Shown here: piece after piece, positions 5,967 through 10,052 of the stretch
How positions within the stretch are numbered: the first letter of the stretch is position 1
Layout of the letters: each line of letters starts with the position of its first letter
NCBI GenBank assembly: GCA_964436865.1
Contig: CAYTFK010000265.1
Location: 1 to 10,052, forward strand
Reading direction: 5' to 3'
From: JAXGPP01 sp964436865
GTDB lineage: Bacteria > Planctomycetota > Planctomycetia > Pirellulales > Thermoguttaceae
Length of the DNA stretch: 10,052 bases
Translations under genes and position numbers: made by a program
The notes under the pieces: generated by a model
Seen by the model: the letters and a program-made list of their open reading frames with translations, nothing else
Told to the model about the DNA's origin: nothing
The model's database searches: none

Positions 5967-7391
5967 ATGACACGAATTTCGATTACGCTACTGGCCGTGC
6001 TCGCCCTGGGCCGGCTTGCCGACGGTGCCGAAGGCCAGGCGCTGGCACCGTCCCACCGCCAGCCCACGGTCGAGGAACAGACGCGCCTCGATGCGATCCA
6101 GGCCGTTCAGAACCGGGGGCAGGCAACCGTCGACGATCTCGGGCTGCTGATGGAGGAGTTGAAGAATCCGTCGCCGCTGGTACGCGCCCGCGCGGCGCAC
6201 GCTCTCGGCGGACTGGGTAAGGCCGGCCTGCCGGCCGTCGCGGCGCTGGTCGCCTGCGCGAGCGACCCCGATCCGGTCGTCCGGCGCGAAGCGGGCCGTG
6301 CTGTCCTGGCAATCCACCCCGGGCCGCAGGTAACCATTCCGCTGCTCAAGAAGATGCTGGCCGATGCCGATCCGGGGGCGCGCAACCGGATCCTGAACAC
6401 CCTGGCCGCCCAGGGGAAGGCCGCAGTCCCGGGGCTGATCGAGGCGCTCAAGGACGACGAGGCGGCCCAATATGCATGCCTCGTGGCAGCATCCATCGGC
6501 CCCGACGCAGCCGAGGCGGCGCCGGCGCTCGTCGAGCGGCTGGAGGTGGAGAAACGGCCTTGGGTGCGGCAACAGGTCGTCATGGCCTTGGGAGCGGTGG
6601 GCTCCGAGGCCGCGGTGCCGGCGCTGGTGAAGGAACTGAACGATGCCCAGGAAGCGACCCGCGTGGGCGCGGCCTATGGCCTCGGCCGCATCGGGCCGGC
6701 GGCCGTGTCGGGTGAAAGCGCGCTGGCCAAGTCGCTTGCGTCCCCCGATCCGGTCCTCAAGGTCGTCAGTGCGTGGGCGCTGGCGAAGGTCAAACCTGAA
6801 GACCCGGCCGCCAAGGAGCAGGCGGTGACTGTCCTGGCAGAGTCGCTCACGAGCAAGGACCCGCTGGCCCGGGTGGCGGCATTTCGCGGACTGGCCGACC
6901 TTCGCCCAGGCCCGGCGAAAGTCCTGCCGATCGTCCGCCAGCAGTTGGCCAGCGAGGACCCGGAAACAGTCTCCGAATCGCTGCGCATGCTGGCCGAAAT
7001 GGGCGAACCGGCGGTGCCGGCGCTCATCGAAGCCCTGAAACTTCCCCAGGGACGCGCCCTTGCGGCAGCCATCCTGGCCGACATTGGCCCGCCGGCCCGC
7101 GCGGCCGTGCCGGCGCTGATCGAGATCGCCAGGACTGACAAGAATTCAGCGGCCAAGGTGGAGGCCTTCATGGCGATGGGAACCATCGGCCATGCCGAGG
7201 CCGGCGCGCCGGTGGCCACGGCCGCCCTGGCCGACCCGAACGAGAAAGTGGTGATTGCCGCCTGCTTCGCGCTGGCGCAGATGGGACCGGCAGCAAGAGA
7301 CGCCGCGCCGACCCTGCGGAAGCTGGCCGAGAGCCATGACGACGCGATCCGCGAGGAAGCGGGCAAAGCGCTCAAAGCCGTGGCGCCGTAG
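5967..7391 (+). CDS. Exported HEAT-repeat protein
   Basis: This is a 474-residue protein. Residues 1-24 look like a signal peptide (MTRISITLLAVLALGRLADG then AEGQA), followed by a short linker with one predicted helix (EEQTRLDAIQAVQ). From about residue 58 to the end there are 10-12 HEAT-like helical pairs of roughly 30-40 residues. Examples are PLVRARAAHALGGLG, PAVAALVACASDPDPVVRRE, AAVPGLIEALKDDEA, AAVPALVKELNDAQEATRVG, PAVPALIEALKLPQG and DAAPTLRKLAESHDDAIRE. Such solenoids bind other proteins; there is no haem CxxCH motif or enzymatic domain. I chose ATG at 5967 because it places a basic MTR before the hydrophobic core and has GCGAGAA upstream. ATG at 5952 would add MREPI and has no ribosome binding site. 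The gene lies between the secreted protein and the sulfatase, so a periplasmic scaffold role beside them is a reasonable guess. Confidence 0.88.
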   Translation: MTRISITLLAVLALGRLADGAEGQALAPSHRQPTVEEQTRLDAIQAVQNRGQATVDDLGLLMEELKNPSPLVRARAAHALGGLGKAGLPAVAALVACASDPDPVVRREAGRAVLAIHPGPQVTIPLLKKMLADADPGARNRILNTLAAQGKAAVPGLIEALKDDEAAQYACLVAASIGPDAAEAAPALVERLEVEKRPWVRQQVVMALGAVGSEAAVPALVKELNDAQEATRVGAAYGLGRIGPAAVSGESALAKSLASPDPVLKVVSAWALAKVKPEDPAAKEQAVTVLAESLTSKDPLARVAAFRGLADLRPGPAKVLPIVRQQLASEDPETVSESLRMLAEMGEPAVPALIEALKLPQGRALAAAILADIGPPARAAVPALIEIARTDKNSAAKVEAFMAMGTIGHAEAGAPVATAALADPNEKVVIAACFALAQMGPAARDAAPTLRKLAESHDDAIREEAGKALKAVAP

Positions 7392-7399
7392 TGGCCCGG

Positions 7400-7540
7400 A
7401 TGACGATCGCCCGCCGCAACATCTTGTGGGCATGCGGCGCTCTGGCGGGCGCGACTGGTGTTCGGCAGGGGCGAGGAATGAGCGCAGAAGTCCTCAAACC
7501 ACAAGGGAGACAACATGCCGACTGCATGCAGTCCGTTTGA
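7400..7540 (+). CDS. Doubtful small ORF with a Tat-like N-terminus, overlapping the sulfatase start
   Basis: A 46-codon frame begins at ATG 7400 with MTIARRNILWACGALAGATG and ends at TGA 7538-7540, inside the first codons of the sulfatase gene in another frame. The twin-arginine RR followed by a hydrophobic Ala/Gly stretch resembles the first 20 residues of a Tat signal peptide. The rest (VRQGRGMSAEVLKPQGRQ and beyond) resembles nothing. There is no clear ribosome binding site. It could be a broken remnant of a Tat-exported enzyme gene, a translated leader for the sulfatase, or chance. Confidence 0.18.
   Translation: MTIARRNILWACGALAGATGVRQGRGMSAEVLKPQGRQHADCMQSV
7503..7509 (+). promoter_or_regulatory. 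Ribosome binding site for the sulfatase gene
   Basis: AAGGGAG lies five bases before ATG 7515 and supports that start over the in-frame ATG at 7542, which has no comparable site. Confidence 0.6.
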
Positions 7541-10052
7541 TATGTCGCGCGCGGCCAGGCATTGCGCAGCGGGCCTGTTCTTGTTCGTGCTGATCGCCGC
7601 TCCCGCCGCAGCGCAGCAGATCACCGGCGAACTGGGTTCGCCCAGCGCGACCACCACCATCGACGGGAAGCAGCTCCCCGCGCCCGACCCGGCGTTCGGA
7701 GGCGTTATCAAGCCGAGCGCCATGCAATCCAAGCCATGGTGGGCACCGCGAGTGGTGCCGCCCAAGCAGGCGCCGAATGTCCTGCTCATCATGACCGATG
7801 ACTCGGGTTTCGGCGTGCCGAGCACGTTCGGGGGCGTCATCCCGACCCCCACGATGGATCGCCTCGCAAAGACCGGCCTGCGCTACAACAACATCCACTC
7901 CACCGCACTCTGCTCGCCAACGCGCGCCGCGCTCATCACCGGGCGCAACCACCATTCGGCCGGCTTTGGCGTCATCTCCGAGCAGTCCACCGGTTTCCCG
8001 GGATACAACAGCATCATCCCCAAGAACATGGCGACCATCGGCCGCATCCTGCGGGACAACGGCTACGCGACCTCCTGGTTCGGCAAGGACCACAACGTGC
8101 CGGCGTTCTGCGCCAGCCAGGTCGGCCCGTTTGACAACTGGCCCGTCGGGCAAGGCTTTGAGTATTTCTACGGTTTCGTCGGCGGCGATGCCAACCAATG
8201 GCAGCCGAACCTGTTCCGCAACACAACCCAGATCTATCCCTTTGCAGGCAAGCCGGGTTGGAACCTGGTCACCGGCATGGCCGACGACGCCATCGAGTAC
8301 CTGAACCGCATCAACCAGATCCAGCCCGACAAGCCCTTCTTCTGCTACTACGTCCCCGGGGCGACGCACGCCCCGCATCATCCGACCAGGGAATGGGTCG
8401 AGAAGATCGGCGCCCTGCACCTGTTCGACGACGGCTGGAACAGGCTGCGCGAGCGGATTTTCGAGAACCAGAAACGCCTCGGCGTCATTCCGCCCGACAC
8501 CAAGCTGGAACCCTGGCCGGCCAATGTCATCAAGAACTGGGACGATTGCACGCCCGAGGAGAGGAAGCTGTTCATCCGGCAGGCGGAGGTGTTCGCCGCG
8601 TACGAGGCCTACAGCGACCACGAAATCGGCCGCGTCGTCCAGGCCGTCGAGGACATGGGCAAGCTCGACAATACGCTGATCATCTACATCAACGGCGACA
8701 ACGGCACCAGCGCCGAGGGTGGGCCGCTCGGCACGCCCAATGAAGTGGCGTTCTTCAACGGCATCAACATGATGCCCGTGGCCGAACAGATGAAATGGTA
8801 CGAAACGTGGGGCACCGAGCAGACCTACAACCACATGTCGGCAGGCTGGTCGTGGGCTTTTGACACGCCCTTCACCTGGTTCAAGCAGAACGCCTCCAGG
8901 CTCGGCGGCGTGCGGCAGTGCATGGTGGTCTCCTGGCCCGGTCATATCAAGGACCAGGGGGGGCTCCGCGAGCAGTTCTGCCACGTGATCGACATCGTGC
9001 CCACGATCCTCGAGGTCTGCGGGATTCCCGCCCCCGACCTGGTGGACGGCATCGCGCAGGCGCCGATCGATGGCACGAGCCTGGCTTATACGTTTGACGC
9101 CGACAACGCCAAGGAACCGTCGCGGCACAAGACGCAGTACTTCGAGATGTTCGGCCAGTGGGCCCTGTACCACGAGGGCTGGCTGCTGAGCACCAAGGTG
9201 AACCGCGCGCCATGGGAGGCCTTCGGCCCCGCCAATCCGGATCCCCTCAACAACCAGGTCCTGCAACTCTACGACTTGAGCACCGACTTCAGCCAGTCGC
9301 AGGACCTCGCCCAAAAACATCCTGAGAAGGTGCAGGAGCTGAAGAAAATGTTCGTCGCGGAGGCGGAGAAGTATGGGGTCTTCCCGATGGACGCTTCGGT
9401 GGCGGCCCGCATCGTCGCCCCGCGGCCGAACATCACGGCCGGCCGCACCGAGTTCGTCTACACCCAGCCCATGGTCGGGCTGCCGCAGGGGGATTCGCCA
9501 CTATTGCTCAACAGCTCCTACACCATCACCGCCGATCTCGAAGTTCCGGAAGGGGGCGCCGAGGGGATGATCCTGACCTCGGGCGGGAGGTTCTGCGGTT
9601 ACGGCTTCTATCTGCTCAAAGGCAAGCCTGTATTCCTCTGGAATCTGGTCGATCTGAAACGCGCCAAGTGGGAGGCCCCCGACGCGCTGGCACCGGGCAG
9701 GCACACCGTCGAATTCGACTTCAAGTACGACGGCCTGGGCGTGGGGACGCTCGCGTTCAACAACATGAGCGGGTTGGGACGGAGCGGCACTGGCACGCTC
9801 AAGGTCGACGGGAAGGCCGTCGCCACGCAGACCATGGCCCGCACCATTCCCATGATTCTGCAATGGGACGAGAGCTTCGATATCGGCTCGGACACCCTGA
9901 CCGGCGTGAACGATGCCGACTACAAGCCGCCGTTCACGCTGACCGCCCGATTGCACAAACTGACGATCAAAGTCGATCGGCCCACGCTCTCCCCAGCCGA
10001 CATCGAGCAGCTTGAGGAGGCGAGCAGGAAGATCGAGAGTGCGCGGGAGTAG
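7515..10052 (+). CDS. Long exported arylsulfatase (type I, formylglycine-dependent)
   Basis: This 845-residue protein should hydrolyse sulfate esters outside the cytoplasm. The signal peptide spans about residues 1-34 (basic SRAARH, hydrophobic LFLFVLIAAPAAA). The alkaline-phosphatase-fold sulfatase domain starts at PNVLLIMTDDSGFG with metal ligands D95/D96. The signature CSPTR (133-137) supplies the cysteine converted to formylglycine and R137. GKDH (190-193) gives K191 and H193, THAPHHP (284-290) gives the likely substrate histidine H285, NGDNG (393-397) gives D394/N395, and K457 in WFKQNAS is the likely last active-site lysine. The set matches the active site of Pseudomonas AtsA. The length and the GGVIKP, FGKDHN and FEYFYGF segments instead resemble the long sulfatases typified by mycobacterial AtsA (about 790 residues). 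Residues 640-845 form a beta-rich C-terminal domain (YGFYLLKGKPVFLWN, TGTLKVDGKAVA). No formylglycine-generating enzyme gene is in the window. The gene is complete, and its stop is the last codon here. The substrate cannot be read from sequence. Confidence 0.95.
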   Translation: MPTACSPFDMSRAARHCAAGLFLFVLIAAPAAAQQITGELGSPSATTTIDGKQLPAPDPAFGGVIKPSAMQSKPWWAPRVVPPKQAPNVLLIMTDDSGFGVPSTFGGVIPTPTMDRLAKTGLRYNNIHSTALCSPTRAALITGRNHHSAGFGVISEQSTGFPGYNSIIPKNMATIGRILRDNGYATSWFGKDHNVPAFCASQVGPFDNWPVGQGFEYFYGFVGGDANQWQPNLFRNTTQIYPFAGKPGWNLVTGMADDAIEYLNRINQIQPDKPFFCYYVPGATHAPHHPTREWVEKIGALHLFDDGWNRLRERIFENQKRLGVIPPDTKLEPWPANVIKNWDDCTPEERKLFIRQAEVFAAYEAYSDHEIGRVVQAVEDMGKLDNTLIIYINGDNGTSAEGGPLGTPNEVAFFNGINMMPVAEQMKWYETWGTEQTYNHMSAGWSWAFDTPFTWFKQNASRLGGVRQCMVVSWPGHIKDQGGLREQFCHVIDIVPTILEVCGIPAPDLVDGIAQAPIDGTSLAYTFDADNAKEPSRHKTQYFEMFGQWALYHEGWLLSTKVNRAPWEAFGPANPDPLNNQVLQLYDLSTDFSQSQDLAQKHPEKVQELKKMFVAEAEKYGVFPMDASVAARIVAPRPNITAGRTEFVYTQPMVGLPQGDSPLLLNSSYTITADLEVPEGGAEGMILTSGGRFCGYGFYLLKGKPVFLWNLVDLKRAKWEAPDALAPGRHTVEFDFKYDGLGVGTLAFNNMSGLGRSGTGTLKVDGKAVATQTMARTIPMILQWDESFDIGSDTLTGVNDADYKPPFTLTARLHKLTIKVDRPTLSPADIEQLEEASRKIESARE

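Noticed and set aside
6674..7852. About 390-codon minus-strand frame across the HEAT-repeat gene and the sulfatase start
   Set aside because: It spans two convincing plus-strand genes, its translation is Ala/Ser-rich shadow sequence, and the apparent repeats mirror the HEAT repeats.
7494..9320. About 600-codon open frame on the minus strand opposite the sulfatase
   Set aside because: The plus strand has all sulfatase active-site motifs. The minus-strand translation is Val/Asp/Gly/Arg-rich without a family or a ribosome binding site.

Overview
The window is GC-rich DNA carrying five complete protein genes, one small STAS gene and a decayed transposase fragment. It is probably from the Planctomycetota. 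Four features point there: a secreted Gly/Tyr/Ala/Gln-rich protein of a style common in that phylum, a periplasmic HEAT-repeat protein, a long exported sulfatase, and loose gene spacing with G-rich and palindromic intergenic repeats. The assignment rests on protein style, not on a marker gene, so it is moderate. Long arylsulfatases of this type also occur in Proteobacteria and Actinobacteria.

Layout. Positions 1-97 (minus) hold the end of a broken IS256/mutator-type transposase that runs off the left edge. Positions 98-414 contain no gene I can recognise, but do hold a perfect 11+1+11 bp palindrome (319-341). On the minus strand follow a FadL/OmpP1-like outer-membrane beta-barrel (415-1650) and, upstream of it on the same strand, a 908-residue sigma-54 activator with the order GAF-PAS-PAS-PAS-AAA+-Fis-type HTH (1878-4604). 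The 250-bp divergent region 4605-4854 holds a good -24/-12 promoter facing right, a weaker one facing left over the activator gene, and a G-rich tandem repeat that can form a hairpin with a T-run. On the plus strand come a small STAS-domain protein (4855-5109), a secreted protein of unknown function (5193-5900), a HEAT-repeat protein with a signal peptide (5967-7391) and a long formylglycine-dependent sulfatase (7515-10052), whose stop codon is the last three bases of the window.

How it may work together (inference). The four plus-strand genes are co-directional with gaps of 83, 66 and 123 bp and could form one transcript. A close match to the sigma-54 consensus, including the exact GG-N10-GC spacing, lies just before the first gene and next to a divergent sigma-54 activator. 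The simplest model is a local switch: the activator senses a signal through its GAF and PAS domains and turns on an envelope sulfatase module, while the FadL-like porin, on the activator's strand, may admit a hydrophobic or amphipathic substrate. The STAS protein has DEEG where phosphorylatable homologues have DSSG, so it may act as a fixed, phosphomimetic partner protein. None of these functional links is proven by sequence alone.
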